Below are positions 34,375-44,457 of a DNA stretch of 64,000 nucleotides, in pieces; within the stretch, counting starts at the first letter, position 1, and each line of letters starts with the position of its first letter. The notes beneath the pieces are model-generated. The model was not told the origin of the DNA and made no database searches. It worked only from the letters and a program-made list of their open reading frames with translations. The translations under genes were made by a program, and so were the position numbers. Source of the DNA: an uncultured Tateyamaria sp. (GTDB taxonomy: Bacteria; Pseudomonadota; Alphaproteobacteria; Rhodobacterales; Rhodobacteraceae); the NCBI RefSeq assembly GCF_947496075.1, contig NZ_CANMBJ010000004.1, positions 310,001 to 374,000 on the forward strand. Reading direction: 5' to 3'.

Positions 34375-35142
34375 TCAACCAGGATGCGGGGCGAGGTAGC
34401 CTTCAAAGGTCACATTTTGTGCGACCTCGCGCGCTTGTGCTTCTTCCGCGAGCGACCGGATAGTCCAACAGAGGATATTGGCACCGGCATCTTTCAAGTC
34501 TGCGACACGTTGGCGGGCTAGGTCTGCCGCCTCGTGGCTGATGAAGGACGCGCCGACCCCGTCGAAATCCGGGATGCCGCGCAGGTGATCGCGTGTCGCT
34601 GCGTTCAAAGGCCAGTCATCGGCGGCGTAGGCACTGGTGACCAATCCGCGCGGGATGTCCGGGCACAGCGCGGCCATGCGCGACACGCTGTGCGGGTTGA
34701 AGGACATGAGGGCGACGGGTCCATCATAGCCATTCAATGCGGCAGCCGTTGCCTGCTCCAGCCGGCCAATGTCGTCGCCCATTGCGCCGTCCTGATCCTT
34801 GATCTCGATCAGCAACGGGACTTGGCCTGCCACGATCTCAAGCACTTCGGGCAGCGTCGGGATGCCTTCATCACCGCCTTTCAGAGGTGTCTGCCGAAGT
34901 GTCCCCGCGGGGACAACGCGCACAGGCCCGGTCCCTTCGGCCAAACGGTCGAGCGCATAGTCATGAAACACCATGGCCTGATTGTCGGCGCTGAGTTGCA
35001 CGTCGATCTCGATCCCGTAGCCATGGTCGATGGCCGCGCGAATGGCGGCGCGGCTGTTTTCAGGGCGGCCATCTGTGACATCGTGCAGGGCGCGGTGCGC
35101 CAGTGGCGCATCTAAGAATGCATCGGGCAAACGAGGGATCAT
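34375..35142 (-). CDS. Glycerophosphodiester phosphodiesterase
   Basis: A 255-residue GDPD with its catalytic pattern: AHRALHD (His), then GRPENSRAAIRAAIDHGYGIEIDVQ (Glu and Asp metal ligands) and MVFHDYALDRL (second His). LLIEIKD supplies a further Glu. It splits glycerophosphodiesters to glycerol-3-phosphate and an alcohol. No signal peptide is visible, so it is cytoplasmic. The start overlaps the ridA stop by four bases. Confidence 0.92.
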   Translation of the reverse strand: MIPRLPDAFLDAPLAHRALHDVTDGRPENSRAAIRAAIDHGYGIEIDVQLSADNQAMVFHDYALDRLAEGTGPVRVVPAGTLRQTPLKGGDEGIPTLPEVLEIVAGQVPLLIEIKDQDGAMGDDIGRLEQATAAALNGYDGPVALMSFNPHSVSRMAALCPDIPRGLVTSAYAADDWPLNAATRDHLRGIPDFDGVGASFISHEAADLARQRVADLKDAGANILCWTIRSLAEEAQAREVAQNVTFEGYLAPHPG

Positions 35143-35597
35143 TTGATCTGAAAGATACCTTCGATCTCGACCGCCACGCCCAGCGGGAGAGCCGCGGCAG
35201 AGACAGCAGAACGGCTGTGGCGACCTGCATCACCCAGCGCTTCGACCAGGAAGTCCGACGCACCGTTGATGACTTTAGGCTGGTCCGTGAAATCGGCTGT
35301 CGAATTGACGAAGCCGGTCAACTTGATCACGCGCACAAGCCGGTCGATATCGCCACCGCATGCCGCCTTGACCTGTGCCAGGAGGCTGATGGCGCAGGTT
35401 TTTGCTGCTGCCGCCCCGGCCTCGACGTCCATGTCGGCGCCGAGCTTGCCCAGGATCAGGCCATCCAGTCCGTTCGAGATCTGACCAGAGACATAGACGA
35501 TGTCGCCCACCTGCACGAACGGCACGTAATTGGCAGCGGGTGCGGGGGCGTCTGGTAGGGTCACGCCCAGCTCGGACAAGCGGGATTCGATGGACAT
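35139..35597 (-). CDS. RidA-family (YjgF/YER057c) protein
   Basis: A 152-residue RidA homologue of the longer subgroup. NYVPFVQVGDIVYVSGQI, then the LIRVIKLTGFVNS and RSAVSAAALPLGVAVEIEGIF blocks are characteristic. The canonical Arg of deaminating RidA would lie in the RSAV segment. The family hydrolyses reactive enamine/imine intermediates. It is the first gene of the unit ridA, GDPD, FemAB-like, PCD. Confidence 0.9.
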   Translation of the reverse strand: MSIESRLSELGVTLPDAPAPAANYVPFVQVGDIVYVSGQISNGLDGLILGKLGADMDVEAGAAAAKTCAISLLAQVKAACGGDIDRLVRVIKLTGFVNSTADFTDQPKVINGASDFLVEALGDAGRHSRSAVSAAALPLGVAVEIEGIFQIK

Positions 35598-35664
35598 GGG
35601 ATGTCTCCTTTGATCGGTTTGCGCGGACGCTAGACCGCCCGCGCTGCCGTGAAAAGGCCCGATG

Positions 35665-36966
35665 TCAGGATTCGCGGAACGCGCGGTTGAAGTAGTCCGC
35701 CATCGGCTTGATCAGGTAAGCCAGCGGCGACCGGTCGGCCGTGCGAATAAACGCCTCGACCGGCATGCCGGGAACCAGCACCTGTCCCTCGGCCAGCTTG
35801 TCGATTTCTCCGGGGCTCAGCACAATTTCGGCCCGGTAGTAGCTGGCGCCGACATTCTCGTCCTCGAACGCATCCGCAGATACCAGCGCAACCTCACCCA
35901 CCAGTTCAGGCGTGGTGCGTTGGTCGAGCGCTGAGAACCGCAGGTTCACCGACTGCCCCGTCACGATCTGGTCGATGTGAATCGGGTCCACCCGTGCAGC
36001 GATGACAAGTGGGCGGTCTTGTGGGATCAGGAACAGGACCGGATCGGCGGCCCGCACGACCGAGCGTGGTGTCTGCACCCGCATGTTGTAGACAATGCCG
36101 GATACGGGCGCGCGGATCTCCATCCGTTCGATATCGGTCAGCAAGGCCAGCCGCTGTTCGATCAACTCCAATTCGCGCGTGCGCAGGTCGCGCAATTGGG
36201 TGATGGCCTCTTCGCGCCGCCCGGACGTCAGGCGCAGCACTTCGATTTCGATCTCGGTGATACGTTGTTCGGATTGGGCTTTGGACGCCGCAAGCTCACC
36301 CAATTGCCCTTCAAGCGAGGCCTGTTGTCGTTGCAAAGCCAGAACGCCAGAGGCTTGTGCTAGCCCCCGCTCCAGCAGGCTTTGCTGCGCCTCGAGTTCC
36401 TGTTCAATCAAGTCAAGTTGCCGGGCCAGCGACACCTCTTGTGCCTCGATCCCCTTGATCTGATTGCGGGTTTGCGCCGCGCGTTCTGCGAGCTGTTCGG
36501 ATTGGTTATCAATGGACTCGCGCCGGGCGTAGAAGAGGTTTTCCTGCCCAGTCACCAATTCTTGTACGTCTGGCCAAGTGGCCGCGACCTCCAACAACTT
36601 GGACTCGAACGTGATCTCGTCCTTGTCGTCCCGTTCGGCTTCAAGCCGCCCGCGGCGGGCCATGAATTCGTACAGCTGCCCTTCGACGATGGCCTGGCTG
36701 GAGCGCATCTGTTTGACGTCGAGCTGAACCAACAGGTCACCCGCTTCGACGCTGTCGCCCTCTTTCACTTCGATCTTGGACACGATGCCGCCGGTCGAAT
36801 GCTGTATAACCTGCCTGTTCTGGTCGACTTCGATCCGGCCTGACGCAATCACAGCCCCTGCGATTTCCGTCAGGGTTGCCCACGCAACCAGACCGCCCAA
36901 AAGACCAAACAGACCGAAGAAGCCAATGACCAGCGGCTTGGTTGCAGACCAGCGTTTGTTGCTCAT
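35665..36966 (-). CDS. Type I secretion periplasmic adaptor (HlyD family)
   Basis: A 433-residue membrane fusion protein. One N-terminal membrane helix (VIGFFGLFGLLGGLVAWATLT) leads to a split lipoyl domain (GRIEVDQNRQVIQHSTGGIV) and a long coiled coil (about 90-280, rich in LEAQ/ERAAQ repeats). After that come the beta-barrel domain (IRAPVSGIVYNMRVQT) and the C-terminal VLVPGMPVEAFIRT. This layout is that of PrsE/AprE-type adaptors, which join the ABC permease to an outer-membrane TolC, not present here. It overlaps the ABC gene by four bases. Confidence 0.92.
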   Translation of the reverse strand: MSNKRWSATKPLVIGFFGLFGLLGGLVAWATLTEIAGAVIASGRIEVDQNRQVIQHSTGGIVSKIEVKEGDSVEAGDLLVQLDVKQMRSSQAIVEGQLYEFMARRGRLEAERDDKDEITFESKLLEVAATWPDVQELVTGQENLFYARRESIDNQSEQLAERAAQTRNQIKGIEAQEVSLARQLDLIEQELEAQQSLLERGLAQASGVLALQRQQASLEGQLGELAASKAQSEQRITEIEIEVLRLTSGRREEAITQLRDLRTRELELIEQRLALLTDIERMEIRAPVSGIVYNMRVQTPRSVVRAADPVLFLIPQDRPLVIAARVDPIHIDQIVTGQSVNLRFSALDQRTTPELVGEVALVSADAFEDENVGASYYRAEIVLSPGEIDKLAEGQVLVPGMPVEAFIRTADRSPLAYLIKPMADYFNRAFRES

Positions 36967-38708
36967 GATACCCCTCCTGCGCCCGCGGGCGCGCGCTGGA
37001 TCTGTTCGTGGTTCTTGACCATGGATTTCAACACTTCGTCCTTGGGTCCGAAGGCCGTGCGCACGCCGCCGTCAATGACCAGCAGCAGGTCGCATTCCTG
37101 AATGGCGGCGGGCCTGTGTGCCATGATGATGACGGACCGCCCGTCGGCCTTGGACGTGCGAATGGCCTGGTTCAGCGCCATGGTCCCCTCGTTGTCGAGG
37201 TTCGAGTTGGGTTCATCCAGAACAAGGATCACCGGATCGTCGTATAACGCCCGTGCGAGGCCGATGCGCTGTATCTGCCCGCCCGAAAGCCGCTGTTGGC
37301 CTGCGTCGATCCGTGTATCGTAGCCATCCGGCAGTTCGAGGATCATCTCGTGCGCGTCCGCCTTTTGCGCGGCGGCCACAACTTTTTTATCATCGGGCGA
37401 CGTCGAGAGCCGCGCGATGTTTTCGGCAATCGTGCCGTCAAACAACTGAACCCGCTGCGGCAGGTAGCCGATATGCATGCCCAGAACGTCAGGGGCATAT
37501 TGATCAAGCGCCGCGGCATCCAGACGGATAGACCCGCCTGCGGGGCGCCACACGCCAGTGAGGCAGCGGGCAAGCGTGGACTTGCCTGCCCCTGACGGGC
37601 CGATCACGCCCATGGCGTGCCCCGGCGGTAGATCGAAATTGAGGCCGCGCAGGGCCGCGGACTTTTCGCCGGGTGGCACCACTGTCAGGCTTTTGGCCAC
37701 AAGTCGGGCCTTGGGTTTTGGCAATTCGGTTCGTGTTGGTTCAGGGCCGACTGCCCCCAGCAACTCGGCCAGTGCGCCCCACCCTTTGATCGCGCGTTGC
37801 ACAACGGGCCACTGGGTCAGCATCAATTCGATAGGCGCGAGCGCCCGGCCCAAAAGGATGGAACCCGCAATCATCGCACCGGGCGTCATTTCATTTTGGA
37901 GAACCAGATAAGCCCCCACCCCAAGCATCGCGCTTTGCAAAAACAGACGCAACGTCTTGGTCAACGAGGTAAAGCCCCCTCCGATATCCGTCGCCTTGAT
38001 TTGTTCATCAAGGGCAGCGCCGCGCGCCTTTTGCCACCGGTCAAAGGCCGAGTCGCGCATGCCCATGGCCTGCACCATCTCTGCTTCAATCCGAAGCTGG
38101 TCCGACATCGAAGCCGCCACCTGCCCCGCCTGCCCGGCGCGCAACTGCGGCAGACGCGACAAGAGTTGGTTGGCCAGCGCAATAAGAATCAACACGGCGC
38201 CACCGCCCAGCGCCAAAAACCCCAAGACAGGATGGAAAATAAAAATTGCACCGATGAAAATTGGCGTCCACGGCAAATCAAAAAACGCCATCAACACGGG
38301 CGACGTGATAAATCGCTGAACCCCTTCGAGGTCTGCAAGGCCCGTCTGCGTGCGTAAGTCCGGCGCAACAGCAGATTTGCGGACCACCGCATCGAACACC
38401 CTGCGATCCAGGTCGTTCTGAAAACGTGCCCCCACCCGCGCCATGATCCGACCGCGCGTGAAGTCGAGAATGCCCATCACACCGTACAGAAAGACCACCA
38501 GAAGCGACAAAGCGATCAATGTTTCTTCGCTTCTGCTGCCCAGCACACGATCATAGACCTGCAGCATGTACATTGGTCCGGTCAGCATCAGCAGGTTGGC
38601 AAACAGGCTGAATAGCCCGACAGCCCAATATAGGCCCCTGCTCTTGCGGCGCGCCGCGTACAGCTCTGCCTGTCCTCTTTTCGTCAGTTCACTTTGCATC
38701 GGCACCAT
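36963..38708 (-). CDS. Type I secretion permease/ATPase (PrsD/AprD-like)
   Basis: A 581-residue ABC exporter half. The N-terminal half has about six membrane helices with the LLMLTGPMYMLQVYDRVLGSRS segment typical of PrsD/AprD. The ATPase half has Walker A IGPSGAGKST, signature LSGGQIQRIGLARAL, and Walker B VILVLDEPNSNLD. No peptidase-C39 domain is seen, so substrates would carry C-terminal signals (RTX-type). The substrate gene is not in the window. Confidence 0.93.
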   Translation of the reverse strand: MVPMQSELTKRGQAELYAARRKSRGLYWAVGLFSLFANLLMLTGPMYMLQVYDRVLGSRSEETLIALSLLVVFLYGVMGILDFTRGRIMARVGARFQNDLDRRVFDAVVRKSAVAPDLRTQTGLADLEGVQRFITSPVLMAFFDLPWTPIFIGAIFIFHPVLGFLALGGGAVLILIALANQLLSRLPQLRAGQAGQVAASMSDQLRIEAEMVQAMGMRDSAFDRWQKARGAALDEQIKATDIGGGFTSLTKTLRLFLQSAMLGVGAYLVLQNEMTPGAMIAGSILLGRALAPIELMLTQWPVVQRAIKGWGALAELLGAVGPEPTRTELPKPKARLVAKSLTVVPPGEKSAALRGLNFDLPPGHAMGVIGPSGAGKSTLARCLTGVWRPAGGSIRLDAAALDQYAPDVLGMHIGYLPQRVQLFDGTIAENIARLSTSPDDKKVVAAAQKADAHEMILELPDGYDTRIDAGQQRLSGGQIQRIGLARALYDDPVILVLDEPNSNLDNEGTMALNQAIRTSKADGRSVIIMAHRPAAIQECDLLLVIDGGVRTAFGPKDEVLKSMVKNHEQIQRAPAGAGGVS

Positions 38709-38863
38709 TTCGCTTGTTCACTGCTCGACTTTGTTTTCTTGACACGATGGCGTATTTTGCCTGTCACGCAAGTGCCACATGTACAAGGTTACCCAAGTGG
38801 CGCTATGGGCATTTAGAATAACTGCATTAATTACATGCCAAGAATATCCAACGGAGATTTGCA

Positions 38864-39625
38864 TTGTCTCTTTTTTGTCGCGCTCGGCGCGCAGCCCTTC
38901 TTCTCATCGCCGTCGGATCGCTGGCGGCCTGTGCTACGTCGGACCAACGGCCCGCGCAACCTGATGGCGTCTTCGATCCGTATGAGGCGCAAAACCGCCG
39001 GGTTCACGCATTCAACCGTGGCCTTGACCGTGCCGTGGTGCGTCCAGCAGCCGTAGGTTACTCGACCGTGCTGCCAGACGAAATTGAGGACAGCATCAGC
39101 CACTTTGCCAAGAATCTTGGCGAGCCTTCAGTCGTGGTGAACAGCCTGCTGCAGGGTGACGCCCGTGGGGCTGGCATTTCGACCGTGCGGTTCCTGACGA
39201 ACTCGGTTCTGGGCATCTTTGGTCTGTTTGACGTGGCAAGCGACTTCCAAATTCCGCAGCACGACACCGACTTCGGCGAAACGCTTTATGTCTGGGGCGT
39301 GGGCGAAGGCGCTTACATTGAGCTTCCGCTTCTTGGTCCGTCGACTACGCGAAACACGACCGGCAAGGTTGTTGACCTGTTCACCAACCCCCTGAGCTAC
39401 ATGGTCGAAAGCCCTGAACAGTATTATGGCACCGTCGCGGCGGCGGCTTCTGGCCTATCCCGCCGTGGCCGGTTTTCAGACACGGTCGATTCGATCCTAT
39501 ATGAAAGCGCTGACAGTTACGCGCAGGCACGCCTGATCTGGTTGCAGAACCGCCGCTTTCAGTTGGGCGATACGGGAACTGCAGCCGCGATTGACCCGTT
39601 TGCCTTGGATACAGAGGGTTTTTAG
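38864..39625 (+). CDS. mlaA: MlaA/VacJ-family outer-membrane lipoprotein
   Basis: A 253-residue lipoprotein. The lipobox is LAAC with Cys23. Family blocks are FDPYEAQNRRVHAFNRGLD, LGEPSVVVNSLLQGD, FGLFDVASDFQIPQHDTDFGETL and YIELPLLGPSTTR. MlaA removes misplaced phospholipids from the outer leaflet of the outer membrane and passes them to MlaC. A TTG start at 38864 with GGAG eight bases upstream is the best choice. The MlaC-like gene follows by one base. Confidence 0.93.
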   Translation: MSLFCRARRAALLLIAVGSLAACATSDQRPAQPDGVFDPYEAQNRRVHAFNRGLDRAVVRPAAVGYSTVLPDEIEDSISHFAKNLGEPSVVVNSLLQGDARGAGISTVRFLTNSVLGIFGLFDVASDFQIPQHDTDFGETLYVWGVGEGAYIELPLLGPSTTRNTTGKVVDLFTNPLSYMVESPEQYYGTVAAAASGLSRRGRFSDTVDSILYESADSYAQARLIWLQNRRFQLGDTGTAAAIDPFALDTEGF

Positions 39626-39626
39626 T

Positions 39627-40223
39627 ATGATGATGTATCGACGCCAATTCATTGCCGCAGCGACCAGCGCTGCCGCAGTTCTTCCCGCCGTGCCCGCCTT
39701 TGCCCTGAACGAAGCCAGTGCAGAGCGGCTGATCAATTCGCTTGTCGGCGACATCAACAATGTCATCGCCTCAGGCAAAGGCGAGAATGCGATGTTCCGC
39801 GATTTTGAACGCATCTTTGCCAAGTACAGCGACACATCCTACATCGCGGCCTACGCCATGGGTGTGGATGGCCGCCGCGCCAGCAACGGGCAGAAACGGG
39901 CATTTTCGAAGGCGTTTCAGGGCTATATTTCGCGCAAATATGGCCGCCGCTTTCGTGAATTCATCGGCGGTCGCCTGGAAGTCAGAGGCGTGCGGCAGGT
40001 CAAGAATTGGTTCGAAGTCGAAACCACGGCTTTTCTGCGTGGCGAGTCCCCGTTTGCGGTGACCTTCCACGTATCGGACAGATCCGGCCGCGACCTGTTC
40101 TTCAACATGTTCATCGAAGGTGTGAACCTGCTGTTGACCGAGCGCACCGAGATTGGCGCACTGATCGACCGCAATGGCGGCGACATCGACGCCATGATCT
40201 CGGATCTGAGCAAGCTAAGCTAG
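39627..40223 (+). CDS. mlaC: MlaC-like phospholipid-binding protein
   Basis: A 198-residue periplasmic protein, with a twin-arginine-like leader (YRRQFIAAATSAAAVLPAVPAFA). The body follows MlaC/Ttg2D: FERIFAKYSDTSYIAAYAMG, AFSKAFQGYISRKYGRRF and LFFNMFIEGVNLLLTERTEIG. It would carry phospholipid between MlaA and the inner membrane MlaFEDB complex, which is not in the window. The start at 39627 keeps the leader compact. Confidence 0.88.
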   Translation: MMMYRRQFIAAATSAAAVLPAVPAFALNEASAERLINSLVGDINNVIASGKGENAMFRDFERIFAKYSDTSYIAAYAMGVDGRRASNGQKRAFSKAFQGYISRKYGRRFREFIGGRLEVRGVRQVKNWFEVETTAFLRGESPFAVTFHVSDRSGRDLFFNMFIEGVNLLLTERTEIGALIDRNGGDIDAMISDLSKLS

Positions 40224-40250
40224 CAGGCTCCAAGCAGAACAACCAAGTAC

Positions 40251-40280
40251 AGGCTCTGCTGCATGCGGGGCCTTTTTTTG
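40251..40280 (+). terminator. Terminator of the mlaA-mlaC operon
   Basis: AGGCTCTGC pairs with GCGGGGCCT (9 bp, two G-U pairs) around TGCAT and is followed by seven T. The convergent PBP1A gene ends 32 bases on. Confidence 0.75.
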
Positions 40281-40311
40281 TTCACTTCCGCCCTCAGGCT
40301 TCTTCATCGTC

Positions 40312-42471
40312 TTAGCGTGAACGGCCACCGCCCAGAATATCGCGCACCAGCATCTCGATCAGACCTTCGGTCGTGCGCGGCACTTCCTGTTGTCGCGGGG
40401 CAGGTTGTGGTGCAGGCGCAGGGGCGGCCTGCCGCTTTGCACGTTCCGGCACTTGCAGCGGCAAGGGGCTAGCTGGCACGCCTTCGTGTATTCTTACCAT
40501 CGTTTCGCGCCAGATCTCGGCAGGCAACCCGCCCCCGGTTACACCGGTCAGGGGTGTATTGTCGTCATAGCCCATCCAGACACCAGCAACGTAGTCTGCT
40601 GTGAACCCGACAAACCAGGCATCTCGTGCCGCTTGCGTTGTCCCCGTCTTGCCCGCGATTTCACGAGCACCGAACTGCGCGCGCTGGCCTGTTCCTTCAC
40701 TGACAACCTTTTCCATCATCCAGATCAGCTCTCTCGCCGCCCCTTCCCGGATCACACGTTCACCGATGCCGCCGCCGGTGCCCATCAAAGGCTCGTCATC
40801 GCCCTGCAGGCGCAGGTCGATCAGACCGTAGGGTGTCACCGAGGACCCGCCATTCAGAATGCCGGCATAGGCACCGGTCATGTCCAGAAGCGTGCTTTCC
40901 GACGCGCCAAGGGCCAAAGCAGGTCCGTCGGCCATATTCCCATCGATACCAAAGTCGCGCGCAACGCGGCGGACGAGGTCCCGGCCCACGCTTTCAGAGA
41001 CTTTGACCGCCGGGATGTTCAGCGATTCCGCCAGAGCCTTGGTCAAGGTTACGCGACCTGAATAAGTGTTGGTGTAGTTGCGTGGGGACCAGCGACCCGA
41101 TCCGGGGATGTCGAGGGTCAGTGGGTCATCATCCACAAAATCGAGCGGGGAGTATCCCAATTCCAGCGCCACTGCATAGACAAACGGCTTGAAGGCCGAT
41201 CCGGTTTGCCGTTGCGCCTGGATCGCACGGTTGAAAACGCCTGCAACCCGCGTTTCACGCCCACCGACCATGGCACGCACGGCTCCATCCGCGCTCATCA
41301 CCACGATCGCGGCCTGGGCTTTGGATCCTTCTCGGACCTTGGTTTCGAACACCTCTTTCAGCGCGTCTTCGGCAGCGCTTTGCAAGCGTTGATCCAGCGT
41401 AGTGCGGATGATCACGTCTTCGGTCGTGTTGCGGGTGAAGAATTCCGGGCCGGTCGACATGACCCAATCCGCAAAGTAGCCGCCGGCCTTGCGCCGCGCT
41501 GCGGGCGACAGGTTTGCAGGGTTCTGTTGCCACTTGGCAACCTCGGCGTCCGACAGATAGCCTTGTTCACCCATCAAGCGCAGGACGGTTGCCGCCCGCT
41601 CTTGCGAGCGCTGCAGGTTGGATGTGGGAGCCATGCGCGAGGGCGCAGTCAAAAGACCAGCAATCATCGCCCCTTCGGACGGGTTCAGATCAGTTGCGGG
41701 CTTTCCAAAATACCGCTGCGCAGCCGCTTCGGCCCCATAGGCCCCGCCGCCCATGTAGGCGCGGTTGAGGTAGATCGACAGGATCTCATTCTTGGAGTAC
41801 TTCGCCTCCATCGCCATGGCGTAGATGGCTTCCTTGGCCTTGCGTTGGAGCGAGCCACGGCGACAGTCAGAGACGTAAGCTGCTTCGGACTCCCATTCGC
41901 TTGGCTCGTATTCAACGCCTAGGCACAGCAACTTGGCTGTCTGCTGGGTGATGGTTGAACCACCGTGGCCCTGCAGCGGGCCGCGCCCCTCGCGCAAGTT
42001 AATGCGCACGGCACTGGCCACACCGCGCGGACTGACGCCGAAATGCCGGTAGAACCGCTTGTCTTCGGTGGCGACCACCGCATTCTTCAGGCCCGGCGCC
42101 ACGGTGCCAGCCATGACCGCCCCACCGAATTGATCGCCGCGCCATGCAAACCGGTCGCCTTCGCGATCCAGCAATGTGACCGATCCACGTGCCCGCCCAT
42201 CCAACAGTTCATTCGCATCCGGCAGCGTGGTCCAGAAATAGCCAACGGCCAGCGCGACGACCGCTGTGACCGTCAGCCCAACACGCCAGGTGATCCACCA
42301 GATCAATCGCATCATCCAGCGGAACAAGCGGACAAAGATGTTGCGCTGAGGCTTCTTAGGCGCTGCCCTGCGGCGCTTGGCGGGCGCCTTACGCGCGGGC
42401 TTCTTGGCCGCTTTTTTTGGATAGCGGCGATCAGCCACCAAAGGGCGTTTGCCCTTTCTTGAATCACTCAT
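40312..42471 (-). CDS. Penicillin-binding protein 1A family (bifunctional)
   Basis: A 719-residue class A PBP. An Lys/Arg/Ala-rich cytoplasmic tail (about 1-55) precedes one membrane helix. The transglycosylase domain has TEDKRFYRHFGVSPRG, HGGSTITQQTAKLL with the catalytic Glu in the first block. The transpeptidase domain carries the SxxK motif in TGSAFKPF, the SEST/SLN motif region and KTGTT. The C-terminal tail is proline/glutamine-rich. It builds and crosslinks peptidoglycan. It stands alone, divergent from glnK. Confidence 0.94.
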   Translation of the reverse strand: MSDSRKGKRPLVADRRYPKKAAKKPARKAPAKRRRAAPKKPQRNIFVRLFRWMMRLIWWITWRVGLTVTAVVALAVGYFWTTLPDANELLDGRARGSVTLLDREGDRFAWRGDQFGGAVMAGTVAPGLKNAVVATEDKRFYRHFGVSPRGVASAVRINLREGRGPLQGHGGSTITQQTAKLLCLGVEYEPSEWESEAAYVSDCRRGSLQRKAKEAIYAMAMEAKYSKNEILSIYLNRAYMGGGAYGAEAAAQRYFGKPATDLNPSEGAMIAGLLTAPSRMAPTSNLQRSQERAATVLRLMGEQGYLSDAEVAKWQQNPANLSPAARRKAGGYFADWVMSTGPEFFTRNTTEDVIIRTTLDQRLQSAAEDALKEVFETKVREGSKAQAAIVVMSADGAVRAMVGGRETRVAGVFNRAIQAQRQTGSAFKPFVYAVALELGYSPLDFVDDDPLTLDIPGSGRWSPRNYTNTYSGRVTLTKALAESLNIPAVKVSESVGRDLVRRVARDFGIDGNMADGPALALGASESTLLDMTGAYAGILNGGSSVTPYGLIDLRLQGDDEPLMGTGGGIGERVIREGAARELIWMMEKVVSEGTGQRAQFGAREIAGKTGTTQAARDAWFVGFTADYVAGVWMGYDDNTPLTGVTGGGLPAEIWRETMVRIHEGVPASPLPLQVPERAKRQAAPAPAPQPAPRQQEVPRTTEGLIEMLVRDILGGGRSR

Positions 42472-42579
42472 GCTTGACCCCTGCCCGGCCTTATGTTTCC
42501 AGCAGTGTATCCCGTTTCAATCGCTTTGCCACGCCCCTTGATGGCGCAGGTACGGGATTCCTTACCGTCCATTTTTTAA

Positions 42580-43062
<483 letters not shown>

Positions 43063-43089
43063 GCGCCAGCCATAGGAAGAACACGGACA

Positions 43090-44400
43090 ATGAAACTTAC
43101 GAAATCTCTGATTGCCGGTGCCGCGCTGACCGCGCTGCCGACGTTGGCGCTGGCGCAGGACGCCGCCCCGGGCTTTGACGAAATCGGCCCCTACATCATG
43201 ACCACCCTGCTGTTCTGCATGGCTGGTTTCCTTGTCTTCTTCATGGCGGCAGGTTTTGCCATGCTTGAAGGCGGTCTGGTGCGTTCCAAGAACGTGACCA
43301 TGCAGATGACCAAGAACATCGGCTTGTTCTCGATTGCAGCCATCATGTACTGGCTCGTCGGATTCAACACGATGTATCCTGGCGAGTTCAACGGCTACTT
43401 CGCCATCGGCGGCCAGACTGTCCTTGACCCCGTGGGCGTCGCGGCAGCGGACGCCGCGCTGGATTATGCATCTGTCGGTTCCGACTTCTTCTTCCAACTG
43501 GTGTTTGTCGCAGCCACTGCGTCCATCGTCTCTGGTGTCTTGGCCGAACGCATCAAACTGTGGCCCTTCCTGATCTTTGTCGTTGTTTTGACAGGGTTTA
43601 TGTACCCGATCTCCGGTTCCTGGAAATGGGGCGCTGGTTGGCTTGACGCTGCCGGCTTCCAAGACTTTGCCGGCTCGACGGTCGTGCACTCCGTGGGTGG
43701 CTGGGCTGCTCTGGCTGGTGCCATCGTGCTGGGTCCACGTCTGGGCAAGTACAAGGACGGCAAGGTCAATCCGATGCCCGGTTCGAACCTCGCCCTTGCC
43801 ACTTTGGGGACGTTTATTCTGTGGCTGGGTTGGTTCGGTTTCAACGGTGGTTCGCAACTGGCGATGGGCACCGTGGGTGACGTTTCCGACGTGAGCCGCA
43901 TCTTTGCCAACACCAACATGGCCGCCGCCGCCGGTGCTGTGACTGCCCTGATCCTGACTCAGGTTCTGTACAAGAAGCCTGACCTGACCATGGTGCTGAA
44001 CGGCGCGCTGGCCGGTCTGGTATCCATCACGGCAGAACCGCTTGCACCCACCCTGTTCGGTGCGCTGTGGATCGGTGCCATCGGTGGTGTGATCGTGGTC
44101 TTTACCGTGCCGCTTCTGGACAAGTTCAAGATCGACGACGTGGTTGGTGCGATCCCGGTTCACCTGTTTGCCGGTATCTGGGGCACCATCGCCGTTGTCT
44201 TCTACAACAGCGATGCGAACCTTGGCACGCAGCTGCTGGGCATCATCGCATACGGTGTGTTCACCTTTGTCGCTTCGCTGATCGTGTGGTTCATCCTCAA
44301 GGCAGTCATCGGTATCCGTGTCGGCGAAGAGGAAGAAATCAACGGTCTCGACATGTCGGAACTGGGCATGGAAGCGTATCCGGATTTCTCGAAAGGCTGA
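43090..44400 (+). CDS. amtB: Ammonium transporter AmtB
   Basis: A 436-residue channel with a signal peptide (LIAGAALTALPTLALA) and eleven predicted helices. Markers are FMLEGGLVRSKNVTMQMTKN-type loop (here AMLEGGLVRSKN), DFAGSTVVHSVGGWAALAGA with the first pore His, and VPVHLFAGIWGT-like IPVHLFAGIWG with the second. It conducts ammonium into the cell under nitrogen limitation and is blocked by PII. The end GLDMSELGMEAYPDF is typical of the family. Confidence 0.96.
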   Translation: MKLTKSLIAGAALTALPTLALAQDAAPGFDEIGPYIMTTLLFCMAGFLVFFMAAGFAMLEGGLVRSKNVTMQMTKNIGLFSIAAIMYWLVGFNTMYPGEFNGYFAIGGQTVLDPVGVAAADAALDYASVGSDFFFQLVFVAATASIVSGVLAERIKLWPFLIFVVVLTGFMYPISGSWKWGAGWLDAAGFQDFAGSTVVHSVGGWAALAGAIVLGPRLGKYKDGKVNPMPGSNLALATLGTFILWLGWFGFNGGSQLAMGTVGDVSDVSRIFANTNMAAAAGAVTALILTQVLYKKPDLTMVLNGALAGLVSITAEPLAPTLFGALWIGAIGGVIVVFTVPLLDKFKIDDVVGAIPVHLFAGIWGTIAVVFYNSDANLGTQLLGIIAYGVFTFVASLIVWFILKAVIGIRVGEEEEINGLDMSELGMEAYPDFSKG

Positions 44401-44431
44401 GACTCCTTCCTCTCAGTTAGAGAACCGACTG

Positions 44432-44457
44432 ACCGGGCGTTCGCGCCCGGTCTTTTT
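44432..44457 (+). terminator. Terminator of glnK-amtB
   Basis: ACCGGGCG and CGCCCGGT form an 8-bp stem with loop TTCG, a stable tetraloop, followed by CTTTTT. Confidence 0.92.
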
